64,000 bases of DNA, taken from positions 2,542,001 through 2,606,000 of the forward strand of contig NZ_AP022579.1 in assembly GCF_010731295.1 (NCBI RefSeq), written 5' to 3'. Position numbers and translations under genes: made by a program. Under the pieces are notes generated by a model. That model made no database searches. It was given only the letters and a program-made list of their open reading frames with translations, and was not told the DNA's origin. This DNA comes from Mycolicibacterium boenickei. Lineage in GTDB: Bacteria; Actinomycetota; Actinomycetes; Mycobacteriales; Mycobacteriaceae. Within the stretch, counting starts at the first letter, position 1. Each line of letters starts with the position of its first letter. This document shows positions 42,788 through 51,543 of the stretch, one piece after another.

Positions 42788-44161
42788 ATGACGAACCACC
42801 CGAGGTACCCCCAACAGCCGGAGCAGCATTCCGGCGGCGTTGCCCCCGGATACGCCGGTGCGCGGCCTGATCCTTACCAGCAACAGCCATACGACTGGCG
42901 CTACGCCCGGCAACAGCCGCAGCAGACGCAGCAGCACACGACGCACCAGACCCAGCAGCACCAGATCCCGCAGCAGGCATACCGGGCGCCCTACGACCCG
43001 TACCGTGTGCCGGCCAGCCCGCAGCCCGTCCCGGCCAAGAAGCGTTCCAAGGCCGGCCTGGTTGCCGGGGCGCTCGCCGTGGCCGTGGTGTCGGCAGGCG
43101 TCGGCGGCGGTGTCGCCACCCTGGTGCACGACGACCACCCGCGCCTGGGTACTCAGGGCCTCGGCGCCGCGCCGACCGTCCCCGCCGCGGCGTTGCCCCC
43201 CGGCTCGGTGGAGCAGGTGGCGGCCAAGGTTGTGCCGAGTGTGGTCAAGCTCGAGACCGATCTGGGCCGCGCGTCCGAGGAAGGCTCAGGCATCATCCTC
43301 ACCGGCGACGGACTGATCCTGACCAACAACCACGTGGTGCAGGCCGCCAAGCCGGGCGGGCCCGCCGCGGCGCCGGTCCCCGGCGCGGCACCGACCGGCG
43401 CGCAGACCAAGGTGACGTTCTCCGACGGGACCACCAAGCCGTTCACCGTCGTCGGCACCGACCCCAGCAGCGACATCGCCGTCGTGCGCGCGCAGGATGT
43501 CTCGGGTCTGACCCCCATCACCCTCGGCTCGTCGGCCAATCTGCGGGTGGGCCAGGACGTCGTCGCGATCGGGTCCCCGCTGGGGCTGGAAGGCACAGTG
43601 ACGACCGGCATCATCAGTGCGCTGAACCGGCCGGTCGCGGCCGGCGGTGACACCCGCAACCAGAACACCGTGCTCGACGCGATCCAGACCGACGCCGCGA
43701 TCAACCCGGGTAACTCCGGTGGCGCGCTGGTCAACATGAACGGCGAGCTGGTCGGGATCAACTCGGCGATCGCCACCATGGGCGGGGATTCGCCGCAGGC
43801 GCAGAGCGGCTCGATCGGGCTGGGCTTCGCGATCCCGGTGGATCAGGCCAAGCGCATCGCCGACGAGCTGATCCAGAACGGCACGGCCTCGCATGCCTCG
43901 CTCGGCGTGCAGGTGGCCAACGACAAGACCAGTGACGGCGCCAAGATCGTCGAGGTCACCAACGGCGGCGCCGCTGCCGCCGCCGGCCTGCCCAGCGGTG
44001 TGACGGTCACCAAGGTCGACGACCGGGTGATCGGCAGCGCTGACGCCCTCGTGGCCGCGGTGCGGTCCAAGGCCCCCGGTGACAAGGTCACGCTGACATT
44101 CCTCGACCAGGGCGGAAAGCCGCAGACCATCGAGGTCACCCTCGGAAGGGCGGAGCAATGA
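42788..44161 (+). CDS. pepD: HtrA-like serine protease PepD
   Basis: 457 residues. A Gln/His/Pro-rich cytoplasmic N-terminus (about 1-85) leads to one membrane helix (KAGLVAGALAVAVVSAGVGG, about 91-115). The periplasmic trypsin-like domain has His182 (TNNHVV), Asp229 (SSDIAVV) and Ser310 (NPGNSGGALVN). One C-terminal PDZ domain (about 365-455) is followed by the end. It degrades or refolds misfolded envelope proteins and feeds back on MprAB/SigE signalling. Its stop overlaps moaB2 by four bases (ATGA). Confidence 0.96.
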   Translation: MTNHPRYPQQPEQHSGGVAPGYAGARPDPYQQQPYDWRYARQQPQQTQQHTTHQTQQHQIPQQAYRAPYDPYRVPASPQPVPAKKRSKAGLVAGALAVAVVSAGVGGGVATLVHDDHPRLGTQGLGAAPTVPAAALPPGSVEQVAAKVVPSVVKLETDLGRASEEGSGIILTGDGLILTNNHVVQAAKPGGPAAAPVPGAAPTGAQTKVTFSDGTTKPFTVVGTDPSSDIAVVRAQDVSGLTPITLGSSANLRVGQDVVAIGSPLGLEGTVTTGIISALNRPVAAGGDTRNQNTVLDAIQTDAAINPGNSGGALVNMNGELVGINSAIATMGGDSPQAQSGSIGLGFAIPVDQAKRIADELIQNGTASHASLGVQVANDKTSDGAKIVEVTNGGAAAAAGLPSGVTVTKVDDRVIGSADALVAAVRSKAPGDKVTLTFLDQGGKPQTIEVTLGRAEQ

Positions 44162-44736
44162 GCACGGTGATCGGATCCGACAAGACGGCCACACTCCGTC
44201 TGGCTACACCGTTGTCTGTCGCCGGATATACGGTTGCAGGCATGGAACAACCAGGGGAGTTGGTGGGCCGGGCGCTCGTCGTCGTCGTGGACGATCGCAC
44301 CGCACATGGCGAGGAAGACCACAGCGGTCCGTTGGTCACAGAATTGTTGGGCGAGGCCGGTTTTGTCGTCGACGGTGTCGTCGTCGTCGCCGCTGACGAG
44401 GTCGAGATCCGCAACGCGCTGAACACCGCGGTGATCGGCGGCGTCGATCTGGTGGTGTCGGTCGGCGGGACGGGGGTGACGCCGCGCGACGTGACGCCGG
44501 AGGCCACTCTCGACATCCTCGACAGGGAACTGCTGGGCATCGCCGAGGCGCTGCGGGCATCCGGGCTGTCCGCCGGGATCCCCGATGCGGGGTTGTCCCG
44601 CGGTCTGTGTGGTGTCTCGGGCAGCACGCTGGTGGTGAACATCGCGGGGTCGCGTGCCGCGGTGCGCGACGGGATGGCCACCCTCGGGCCACTGGCCGCG
44701 CAAGTCATAGGCCAGCTATCAAGTTTGGAGATCTGA
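44158..44736 (+). CDS. moaB2: MoaB/MogA-family protein MoaB2
   Basis: 192 residues, molybdopterin-binding MoCF fold: RALVVVVDDRTAHGEEDHSG, VVSVGGTGVTPRDVTPEATL, then GVSGSTLVVNIAGS. A conserved companion of pepD in mycobacteria; the reason for the link to envelope stress is not clear. Starts inside the pepD stop. Closed by a strong terminator. Confidence 0.92.
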   Translation: MSTVIGSDKTATLRLATPLSVAGYTVAGMEQPGELVGRALVVVVDDRTAHGEEDHSGPLVTELLGEAGFVVDGVVVVAADEVEIRNALNTAVIGGVDLVVSVGGTGVTPRDVTPEATLDILDRELLGIAEALRASGLSAGIPDAGLSRGLCGVSGSTLVVNIAGSRAAVRDGMATLGPLAAQVIGQLSSLEI

Positions 44737-44744
44737 ACAGAAAC

Positions 44745-44771
44745 GAAACGGCGGCCACCGGCCGCCGTTTC
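44745..44771 (+). terminator. intrinsic terminator after moaB2
   Basis: 12-bp perfect stem GAAACGGCGGCC / GGCCGCCGTTTC with a 3-base loop, followed by TGTTT. Confidence 0.9.
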
Positions 44772-44807
44772 TGTTTCCAGGCGATTGTTAGGCAGAACGA
44801 CGGTGCT

Positions 44808-44824
44808 GGTTAAGAGCAGGTTAA
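44808..44824 (+). promoter_or_regulatory. GGTTAA direct repeat, 11-bp period
   Basis: GGTTAA-N5-GGTTAA, a typical layout for an OmpR/PhoB-type response-regulator site. It is unlike the MprA boxes in sequence. It lies about 60-75 bp before the start of the 52-residue protein. Confidence 0.45.
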
Positions 44825-44853
44825 CGGTTGTCGCAGTAGGGCCTACGATCAGA

Positions 44854-44869
44854 TGTGATCTTCGTCACA
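44854..44869. promoter_or_regulatory. perfect CRP/GlxR-type site
   Basis: TGTGATCTTCGTCACA matches the TGTGA-N6-TCACA consensus exactly. It ends 13 bases before the ATG at 44883, and the possible -10 TACGAT lies just upstream at 44844-44849. A site at or after the transcription start suggests repression. Confidence 0.7.
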
Positions 44870-44882
44870 AAGGGAATTGCAG

Positions 44883-45041
44883 ATGCCAGAAGCGAACAAA
44901 ACGTCCCGCCACGCAGTTAACAAGATCTTCGGTGAGGCCCTCCCGGACATCGCTCCCGACGAACGCGACACCGCTTCGCCGGACGACGACGCCGACCGTG
45001 ACCGGTGGCTGAGGAACAACATTCCGCCGCACCATCAATGA
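44883..45041 (+). CDS. small conserved-type protein, 52 residues
   Basis: MPEANKTSRHAVNKIFGEAL, then an acidic stretch ASPDDDADRDRW, ending LRNNIPPHHQ. AAAGGGAA lies six bases before the ATG. The codon use is typical of the genome and the upstream regulatory sites are clear, so I take it as real. Acidic, no membrane segment. It sits between moaB2 and the porin. Function unknown. Confidence 0.72.
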   Translation: MPEANKTSRHAVNKIFGEALPDIAPDERDTASPDDDADRDRWLRNNIPPHHQ

Positions 45042-45427
45042 ATAGGTGAACGGCTTGTAGCGGTGGGAAACTCCCGTTCTCAACTGTGGTCTGCACCTCA
45101 GTTCGTTACCGAGGCGAACGGGACCACAGCATTGCCGGGTGGCCCAAATCGCAGGGTCGTGGCGCCGCGCGCAATCTTCCAGCTACTTTTCAGCAAATTT
45201 TGATCGATTGACCGTATGCAGCCCTGCGGATATGTGCTTGCGTTGCCGCACCGGTGGGCTGCCGTTATGTTCCTCGTGTCAACGATGAGCATTACGTAAG
45301 AGCAACGTGTGGGGTTTCTAATCCCAGTCACATGTAGGTCTTGCGGGGCGATACGGTCTGCGGGGGCCGGGAAGCCGACCACAAACGGTGAGCCTCCGGG
45401 AACGCCGGCGATATAGCTAGGGAGAAC
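45042..45427. other. porin upstream region
   Basis: 386 bp with no gene on either strand that I trust. AT-richer patches (TTTTGATCGATTGACCG near 45200) fit promoters for the porin. The ribosome site TAGGGAGAAC precedes the ATG at 45428. Confidence 0.5.
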
Positions 45428-46063
45428 ATGAAGGCATTCAGTCGGGTGCTGGTCGCGATGGTGGCAACCATCGCGGCGCTGTTTACGAGCACAGGCACTT
45501 CTCATGCGGGTCTGGACAACGAACTGAGCCTGGTCGATGGTCAGGACCGGACCCTGACCGTTCAGCAGTGGGACACCTTCCTCAACGGTGTGTTCCCGCT
45601 GGACCGCAACCGGCTGACCCGTGAGTGGTTCCATTCCGGTCGCGCCAAGTACGTGGTGGCCGGGCCGGGCGCCGATGAGTTCGAGGGCACCTTGGAGCTG
45701 GGTTATCAGATCGGCTTCCCCTGGTCGCTGGGTGTGGGGATCAACTTCTCCTACACCACCCCGAACATCCTGATCGACGACGGTGACATCACCGGCCCGC
45801 CCTTCGGCCTGGAGTCCGTGATCACCCCGAACCTGTTCCCGGGTGTGTCGATCAGCGCCGACCTGGGCAACGGCCCCGGTATCCAGGAAGTGGCCACCTT
45901 CTCGGTGGACGTCAAGGGTCCGGCCGGCGGTGTGGCGGTGTCCAACGCGCACGGCACCGTGACCGGTGCGGCCGGTGGTGTGCTGCTGCGTCCGTTCGCC
46001 CGGCTGATCGCCTCGACCGGTGACAGCGTCACCACCTACGGCGAGCCTTGGAATATGAACTGA
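45428..46063 (+). CDS. MspA-family outer-membrane porin
   Basis: 211 residues, the standard length. A signal peptide of 27 residues ends at SHA, then the mature GLDNELSLVDGQDRTLTVQQ. The constriction acidic cluster lies in ILIDDGDITG, and the protein ends in TYGEPWNMN. The sequence is almost identical to M. smegmatis MspA as I remember it. It should form an octameric channel for small hydrophilic solutes in the mycomembrane. Position after pepD-moaB2 matches one of the M. smegmatis msp paralogues (mspC by my recollection). Such porins are absent from M. tuberculosis, supporting a fast-growing host. Confidence 0.96.
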   Translation: MKAFSRVLVAMVATIAALFTSTGTSHAGLDNELSLVDGQDRTLTVQQWDTFLNGVFPLDRNRLTREWFHSGRAKYVVAGPGADEFEGTLELGYQIGFPWSLGVGINFSYTTPNILIDDGDITGPPFGLESVITPNLFPGVSISADLGNGPGIQEVATFSVDVKGPAGGVAVSNAHGTVTGAAGGVLLRPFARLIASTGDSVTTYGEPWNMN

Positions 46064-46080
46064 TCTGAAGCCCGACGAAA

Positions 46081-46112
46081 GCAGCCCCTGGAGAAATCCA
46101 GGGGCTGCTTTC
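46081..46112 (+). terminator. intrinsic terminator after the porin
   Basis: 11-bp stem GCAGCCCCTGG / CCAGGGGCTGC with a 6-base loop, followed by TTTCGTTT. It may also serve the convergent mscL. Confidence 0.9.
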
Positions 46113-46133
46113 GTTTGCGGGGTGTGTGCCGCG

Positions 46134-46598
46134 TCAGCGGTCTGCACTGGTGTGCTTGGCCGTGTCCGGGCTGGGACCGGTGCCTGGGCCGGTCACGTGC
46201 TTGCCGGTGTCGACGCTGCCGTTCTCGGCCAGCAGATCGCGGATCTCGGTGAGGATGCTCAGCTCGGTGTCCTGGGCCTGTTCGACCTCGCCGCGTTCGC
46301 GCAGCTTCTTGTACGGCAGGACGATGACGAAGTAGATCACCGCAGCCACCAGGATGAAGTTGATGGCGGCGGACAGGACGGCGTTGAAGTCGATGAACGT
46401 CTCGGGGTCGCCGCCCAGTGAGATCTTGAGGATGCCGTATTCCTTGCCCGGGCCGGCGCCGATCCGGTCGATCAGTGGCTGGACCACCTTCTCGGTGAAG
46501 GCGGTGACCAATCCGGTGAAGGCGGCGCCGATGACCACAGCAACCGCAAGATCGATGACATTGCCGCGAGATAGAAACTCCTTGAAGCCCTTCAACAT
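46134..46598 (-). CDS. mscL: large-conductance mechanosensitive channel MscL
   Basis: 154 residues. N-terminal helix LKGFKEFLSRGNVIDLAVAV, first transmembrane helix VVIGAAFTGLVTAFTEKV, second FILVAAVIYFVIVLPYKKL, then a charged C-terminal bundle. It opens under membrane tension to release osmolytes. The C-terminal tail is longer than in E. coli and rich in Thr/Gly/Pro. I choose the ATG at 46598, with GAAGGG upstream; the longer frame to 46643 is not coding-like. Confidence 0.95.
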   Translation of the reverse strand: MLKGFKEFLSRGNVIDLAVAVVIGAAFTGLVTAFTEKVVQPLIDRIGAGPGKEYGILKISLGGDPETFIDFNAVLSAAINFILVAAVIYFVIVLPYKKLRERGEVEQAQDTELSILTEIRDLLAENGSVDTGKHVTGPGTGPSPDTAKHTSADR

Positions 46599-46733
46599 GC
46601 GGGGACCCTTCCTGCAGTGTGGTGTTTTCGGTGCGACAAGCAAACAGTAACCGAGTTGGCCGAATGCCTGGGTGATTGTCGGTCAACATCTTCGTAACGA
46701 ACGAATCATGTTGTCCGGCAGCGGGATCCAGTC

Positions 46734-47393
46734 TCAGTGGATGGTCAGTGTAACCGCCTGGACCAGGCTGATCGCCGCCACCTCATTCGCCGGGCGCGCG
46801 GGCAGCGCCACCAGGGCCACGCGATCGCTGCCCACTCCGGCACCTCGGGGCTTCTCCGAGACGAGCACCACCACGGCCCCGGAGGCCACCACGATCGGTC
46901 GGGCCGGCTGCTTGCCATCCTGATCTCCGGTCACCGTGAGTACGTCGACGACGTCGCCCGCGCGGATCAGATCGAGCAGGGCGGAGTCGGTGAGTTTGAC
47001 CGGCACGATCCGGGCATCCGGGCCCGCAGCCGATTCGGCCAGCCGTGACCCGAGCAGCCGAACATCGGTCAGAACCTCGCCGCGGCGGGCCGGGGCGGTC
47101 AGCGTCGCACCGATCACCGGGGCCACGTCACGCTGGGCGCCGTCGGGCAGGGTGGCCGTACTGCGGCGTTCCAGCCGCACGTCAGCGGCGGTCAGCGCGA
47201 CGCCGGGGGACAGGTCGTGGGTGGCCACCGCGATCTCGGTGTACTCGCCGTGTGGATCGGAGCGCAGGGCCGTAATCGCGGCCAGGACCACCAGCCCGGC
47301 AGCGGCGGCGCGGCGTGCGGCCACCGTCCGGGTCCAATCGGGCCGAACGGCAGTCAGCCGGCGCCAGGGTGGCGGGTTGAGAGATTCGGCCAT
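46734..47393 (-). CDS. SAF-domain protein with one membrane helix (CpaB-like)
   Basis: 219 residues. Membrane helix about 28-42 (AAAAGLVVLAAITAL), then a SAF domain (about 50-115: IAVATHDLSPGVALTAADVR) and a C-terminal RcpC/CpaB-like part (DLIRAGDVVDVLTV). CpaB-type proteins help assemble Flp/tad pili at the outer face of the membrane. No other tad gene is present here, so the function is open. Corresponds to the gene before ruc (Rv0991c) in M. tuberculosis. Confidence 0.8.
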   Translation of the reverse strand: MAESLNPPPWRRLTAVRPDWTRTVAARRAAAAGLVVLAAITALRSDPHGEYTEIAVATHDLSPGVALTAADVRLERRSTATLPDGAQRDVAPVIGATLTAPARRGEVLTDVRLLGSRLAESAAGPDARIVPVKLTDSALLDLIRAGDVVDVLTVTGDQDGKQPARPIVVASGAVVVLVSEKPRGAGVGSDRVALVALPARPANEVAAISLVQAVTLTIH

Positions 47394-47462
47394 GGCGCAA
47401 CGGTAGGCGCGCGACGGCCGTGTGAGAACGACGTATTCGCCGTCCTGTGGATAACTCCCGGG

Positions 47463-47786
47463 CTAGCTCGAAGCTGCCGCGGCGGGCGCTGCGCTGGAGC
47501 TGCTGGAGGAGCTGCTCGACGAGGAAGAGGACGACGAGTCCGAGGACGTGCTCGACGAGGTGCTCTCCGAGCTCTTGGCGGGGGAGCCGTTGGACGAGCT
47601 CTTGCCCGACTCGCGGTTGTCGGTGCGGTAGAAACCGCTGCCCTTGAACACCACTCCGACCGACCCGAAGAGCTTGCGCAGCTTGCCGGAGCACTTGGGG
47701 CAGGTGGTCAGCGCGTCGTCGCTGAAGGCCTGCACCGCATCGAACCGATTGCCGCACTCAGTGCACGCGTAGGAATAGGTAGGCAC
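47463..47786 (-). CDS. ruc: FmdB-type zinc-ribbon protein, Ruc homologue
   Basis: 107 residues. The N-terminal zinc ribbon has two CxxC pairs (Cys8/Cys11 in CTECG and Cys29/Cys32 in CPKCS). The rest is a disordered Ser-rich tail, including a long Ser run followed by Ala residues. The M. tuberculosis counterpart (Rv0991c) is described as a redox-regulated chaperone, Ruc, whose Cys residues bind zinc and oxidise under stress. The short Ser repeats are prone to length variation. Confidence 0.88.
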   Translation of the reverse strand: MPTYSYACTECGNRFDAVQAFSDDALTTCPKCSGKLRKLFGSVGVVFKGSGFYRTDNRESGKSSSNGSPAKSSESTSSSTSSDSSSSSSSSSSSSSSSAAPAAAASS

Positions 47787-47849
47787 GAAAACCCTCCGAG
47801 TTGGTCAAACTTGTTAGCACTCTACCGGCTCAAGTGCTAGAACCGCTAC

Positions 47850-48611
47850 GTGGGCCATGTCATTCCCGCGGGCCGCAGGCGCCGGCGCACCGGAAGGCTA
47901 GCGGTATTGGTCGTGGTGGCGGTAATTCTGGCGGTGGCGGCCGTACTCGTGGTGGCCCGCACGCGGGAGGCCGGGTCGGCCGACCAGCCTTCAGCGCAGC
48001 CGCCGCCCTCCGCTCAGCCTCCCGGGCCCTCGCAGCGGACCCCCGGCTTCGACCATGCCCGCATGCTGCTGGCGGGTCTGCCGGTCAAAGGCTGGGACCG
48101 CCACACCGACTACGCCCGGTCCCGCTTTGGCGAGGCGTGGAGCGACGACGTCAACGTCGAGTTCGGTCACAACGGCTGCAACACCCGAGACGACATCCTG
48201 CGTCGCGACCTGGCTCGGCTGACCGTCCGTCCCGGCACCTGTTATGCCGCCACTGGTGTGCTGCACGATCCGTACACCGGTGTCGAGATCGCCTTCACCC
48301 GTGGGCCCGACACGTCCAGCGCGGTGCAGATCGATCACCTGGTGTCGCTGTCGGACGCCTGGTACAAGGGCGCACGGACCTGGGACCCGCAGCGGCGCAA
48401 GGACTTCGCGAATGATCCACGCAACCTCATCGCCGTGGCCGCCCAACCCAATTTCGACAAGGCCTTCCGCGACGCGGCCAGTTGGCTGCCGCCCAACGTG
48501 GCGTTCCGTTGCGAGTTCGTGGCCCGTCAGGTCGACGTGAAAAATACCTACGGACTGTGGGTCTCGGCGAAAGAGAAACACGCGATGGAAGCGGTGCTGG
48601 GTGACTGCTAG
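47850..48611 (+). CDS. secreted/membrane-anchored HNH nuclease (DUF1524 type)
   Basis: 253 residues. A basic N-terminus and a hydrophobic helix (LAVLVVVAVILAVAAVLVV, about 17-36) suggest export or anchoring. A Pro/Ser-rich linker follows, then a nuclease domain of the DUF1524/GmrSD-C type. Its HNH-like core is IDHLVSLSDAWYKG with ANDPRNLIAVAAQPNFDKAF. Two Cys pairs (HNGCNTRD with TCYA, and FRCEF with the final GDC) may form disulfides outside the cell. Such exported nucleases are common in actinobacteria for nutrient DNA use. GTG start; role inferred. Confidence 0.84.
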   Translation: MGHVIPAGRRRRRTGRLAVLVVVAVILAVAAVLVVARTREAGSADQPSAQPPPSAQPPGPSQRTPGFDHARMLLAGLPVKGWDRHTDYARSRFGEAWSDDVNVEFGHNGCNTRDDILRRDLARLTVRPGTCYAATGVLHDPYTGVEIAFTRGPDTSSAVQIDHLVSLSDAWYKGARTWDPQRRKDFANDPRNLIAVAAQPNFDKAFRDAASWLPPNVAFRCEFVARQVDVKNTYGLWVSAKEKHAMEAVLGDC

Positions 48612-48700
48612 CCGCAGCGCCGGTGCCGCGCTCTAAACCGAGGATTCCTGCTCAATGGTGACTGGAATCCTAGGTGTAAACCCCCGCGGCGCCGAGGCTC

Positions 48701-49588
48701 TTAGCCCGCCTTGTATCGCGGCGCGATCATCACCGGCACCGGCGACCGGCGCAAGATCTTGCCGGCGGCCGAGCCCAGGAACACCTGCGCGGTTGGGGCC
48801 GCCGCACCCGAACCGAGCACGAGCATGTCTCCGGATTCCCACCCGATGCTCTGCACCGCGGCGTTCCAATCGTGGCCGGCACCGACCACCACGTCGACGT
48901 CGGGAACCGCCATCTGGTCGCGAATAGCCTTGAGCTGCTTGGTGATCTCGGCAATGGTGCGCCGTGACCACTGCTGGACCACCAACTCCTCGGCCGAGGT
49001 TTCGATGGTGCCGGCGAACGCGGCCGTGTTGCGAACCGTGAACGATACGATCCGCAGCCTGGCCTTCCAGGCTGCGGCCAGCTCGGCGGTGGCCGGGATG
49101 AGCCCGTTGACGTCGGCTTCTCCGCCGTAGGCCGCGGTGAGGCGGCCGATGGGGACGTCGGTCTGGGTGTACCCGCGGGGCGCGAAGGCGACCGGCACCC
49201 GGGCGGTGTGCACCAGCCGCTCGGTCACACTACCCAGGGCGACCCGGCCGATCATCCCCGATGAGGACGAGCCGACCGATACCAACGTCGCCCGGTGAGC
49301 ATCGGCCAGTTCCATCAAACCTGTTGGTATCGAGGTGGATTCGTGTACGACGGGGATGACGTCCAGCTCGACGGGCAGCACCGCGACAGCGCGCTGCAAG
49401 GCCTGCGTGGCCTGCGCGCGGACGTACGCCAGGTACTCGCCCTCGACCGGGTCGTCACGCGGTGGCCAGGCCCGTTCCACCACCGCGGCGGCGATCACCT
49501 GCTCGCCGGTGGTGCGGGCGAGCTGGATGGCCAGATTCAGCGGTGCGCTGCTGTGCCGGCTGGCGCTGAACGCCGCCAGGATGGTCAC
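48701..49588 (-). CDS. universal stress protein, two UspA domains
   Basis: 295 residues with two USP units. The first ends in GSSSSGMIGRVALGS and the second in GSGAAAPTAQVFLGSAAGKI; both fit the ATP-binding G-x2-G-x9-G(S/T) pattern. It starts with GTG inside the stop of the permease gene (GTGA), so the two are co-translated. A plausible ATP-binding regulator of the transporter or a general stress protein. Confidence 0.88.
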   Translation of the reverse strand: MTILAAFSASRHSSAPLNLAIQLARTTGEQVIAAAVVERAWPPRDDPVEGEYLAYVRAQATQALQRAVAVLPVELDVIPVVHESTSIPTGLMELADAHRATLVSVGSSSSGMIGRVALGSVTERLVHTARVPVAFAPRGYTQTDVPIGRLTAAYGGEADVNGLIPATAELAAAWKARLRIVSFTVRNTAAFAGTIETSAEELVVQQWSRRTIAEITKQLKAIRDQMAVPDVDVVVGAGHDWNAAVQSIGWESGDMLVLGSGAAAPTAQVFLGSAAGKILRRSPVPVMIAPRYKAG

Positions 49589-51417
49589 GACGCGTGCTCC
49601 TCGGTGCGCACTCGCGACACCACGTGCGTCACCGGGATCTGGTAGTCGGCGCGGGCCCGGTCGACGACGTCGAAGCGGTGCCACACCGAGTCCTCCGGCG
49701 GCAGTGTCGATATCACGATCTGGTCGGGCCGGAACGTGTCGACGGCGTGCGCCAGGGCCCGCAGCGGTCGGTAGTCGCCCAGCTCGCCGTCGGCTTGCAA
49801 CTGCTCGGAGCGCAATGTGTTCAGCGTCTGATCGAGGCGGTTCTGCGCCGCGCGGGTGGTGGCCTCCGAGATGTCGAGAGGACCGTGCGTGGCGGCCACC
49901 CCGGTGTCGATCGGACTGGCCGGCACCACCACCTGATAGACGGTGTCGCGGTCGGCTCCGATGCGACGCAGCTCGTCGAGCAGCTCGGTGGATTCCACGG
50001 TCTGATTGGCCAGCACCAGTACGCGGTGCGGATGCGCGGCACCGGCCTCCGGGGAAACGCCGGCCACCTCGGGACGGTGTGAGATGAACCAGCGGTTCGC
50101 CACGAACAGCACGATCACCACGGCCCACGACAACAAGCTCATGGTCAGCGCGGTCCGGTTGTCCCCGCCCTGCACGAACATCTGCACCAGGATCGCGAAG
50201 ATGGCCGTCGCGGTGAGGATGGACAGCACCGGGAACAGCCACATCTTGACCTTGAGGGTGTCGGCCGAGGCGCGGTACCGCAGCACGATCTGGGAGACCG
50301 CGATCAGCAGGTAGACGAACAGGATCACCGCTCCGCTGGAATCCAGCAGGAACTTGAAGATGAAGTCCGGCGAGAACGCCGAGGCGATCACGCCCAGGAA
50401 ACCGATGACCGACGATGCCAGGATCGCGGCCGCTGGAACGCCGCGCCGCGTCACCGAGACCAATTGTGGCGGTGCCTCGCGGCGCGCCGCCAGCACGAAC
50501 AGCATCCGAGAGGCGGTGTACATCCCGGAGTTCAAGCAGCTCAGCACGGCCGTGAGCACCACCGCGTTCATGATGTGATCGGCGTAGGGGATGCCTATCT
50601 CGGTGAAGGCCGACACGAACGGCGACGCGGCGACCTGCTCGCTGTTCCACGGCAGGATCGTCACGAGCAGGAACGCCGAACCGACGAAGAACACCGCGAT
50701 GCGCAGGATCACCGAGTTGGCGGCCTTCGCCACCGCGCGCTCGGGATCGGAAGATTCGGCGGCCGCGATGGTAGCGATCTCGGCGCCGACCATCGAGAAG
50801 ATCACCGTCACCACACCGACCGTGACCGCCATGGCGCCGAGCGGGAAGAAGCCGCCGTGCGAGGTCAGGTTCGAGAAGTCCATCTCCTTGTGCGGCCACA
50901 ACCCGATGACGTACAGCGAACCCAGGCCGATGAACGCCAGGATCGCGGCCACCTTGATGCCGGCGAACCAGTATTCAAACTCGCCGAACGACGACACCGA
51001 GAACAGGTTGGTGGCGGTCATCGCGATCAACAGGATCAGTGCCGTCAGCCAGATGGGGACGTCGACCCAGAACTGGATGATCTTCGCGCCGGCGATGGCT
51101 TCGAAGCCGACCACGATCACCCAGAAGTACCAATACAGCCAGCCGACCGAGAAGCCGGCCCAGTTGCCGAGCGCATTGCGCGAATAGTCGGCGAACGATC
51201 CGGTCGACGGATTGGCAACGGCCATTTCGGCGAGCATCCGCATGACCATGATGACCAGAACCCCGGCGAGGGCATAGGTGATGAAGACACCGGGGCCGGT
51301 TTTGCCGATGACCACGCCGGAACCGACGAACAGTCCGGCGCCGATGACGCCGCCGATCGCGATCATCCGCAGTTGTCGCTGACTCAGCGCCTTTTTCAGG
51401 GCGGGTGTTTCACCCAT
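49585..51417 (-). CDS. APC-family amino-acid permease with C-terminal USP-like domain
   Basis: 610 residues. Twelve hydrophobic segments within about residues 15-455, starting RQLRMIAIGGVIGAGLFVGSG, the family signature; closest in type to GABA/amino-acid permeases (GabP). The last 140 residues (RVLVLANQTVESTELLDELR to VTHVVSRV) form a cytoplasmic UspA-like domain. ATG start with GGAGG upstream. It is co-translated with a separate two-domain USP gene, so the transporter seems tied to nucleotide or stress sensing. The substrate cannot be read. Confidence 0.88.
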   Translation of the reverse strand: MGETPALKKALSQRQLRMIAIGGVIGAGLFVGSGVVIGKTGPGVFITYALAGVLVIMVMRMLAEMAVANPSTGSFADYSRNALGNWAGFSVGWLYWYFWVIVVGFEAIAGAKIIQFWVDVPIWLTALILLIAMTATNLFSVSSFGEFEYWFAGIKVAAILAFIGLGSLYVIGLWPHKEMDFSNLTSHGGFFPLGAMAVTVGVVTVIFSMVGAEIATIAAAESSDPERAVAKAANSVILRIAVFFVGSAFLLVTILPWNSEQVAASPFVSAFTEIGIPYADHIMNAVVLTAVLSCLNSGMYTASRMLFVLAARREAPPQLVSVTRRGVPAAAILASSVIGFLGVIASAFSPDFIFKFLLDSSGAVILFVYLLIAVSQIVLRYRASADTLKVKMWLFPVLSILTATAIFAILVQMFVQGGDNRTALTMSLLSWAVVIVLFVANRWFISHRPEVAGVSPEAGAAHPHRVLVLANQTVESTELLDELRRIGADRDTVYQVVVPASPIDTGVAATHGPLDISEATTRAAQNRLDQTLNTLRSEQLQADGELGDYRPLRALAHAVDTFRPDQIVISTLPPEDSVWHRFDVVDRARADYQIPVTHVVSRVRTEEHAS

Positions 51418-51543
51418 GTGCGTACCGACTCCTCCGTGGTATGTGACTCAGCTCACAAACGGCCAGAAGGGAAACGCTATGCCCGTCGGCGGCTCGTCGG
51501 AGCCGAAATCGGGCCGAAACTGTAGGAAACTCGCGCGGCCCGT

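Noticed and set aside
49589..50899. N-terminal extension of the USP gene into the permease gene
   Set aside because: The extension reads the permease gene in another frame. The GTG at 49588, overlapping the permease stop, is the natural start.
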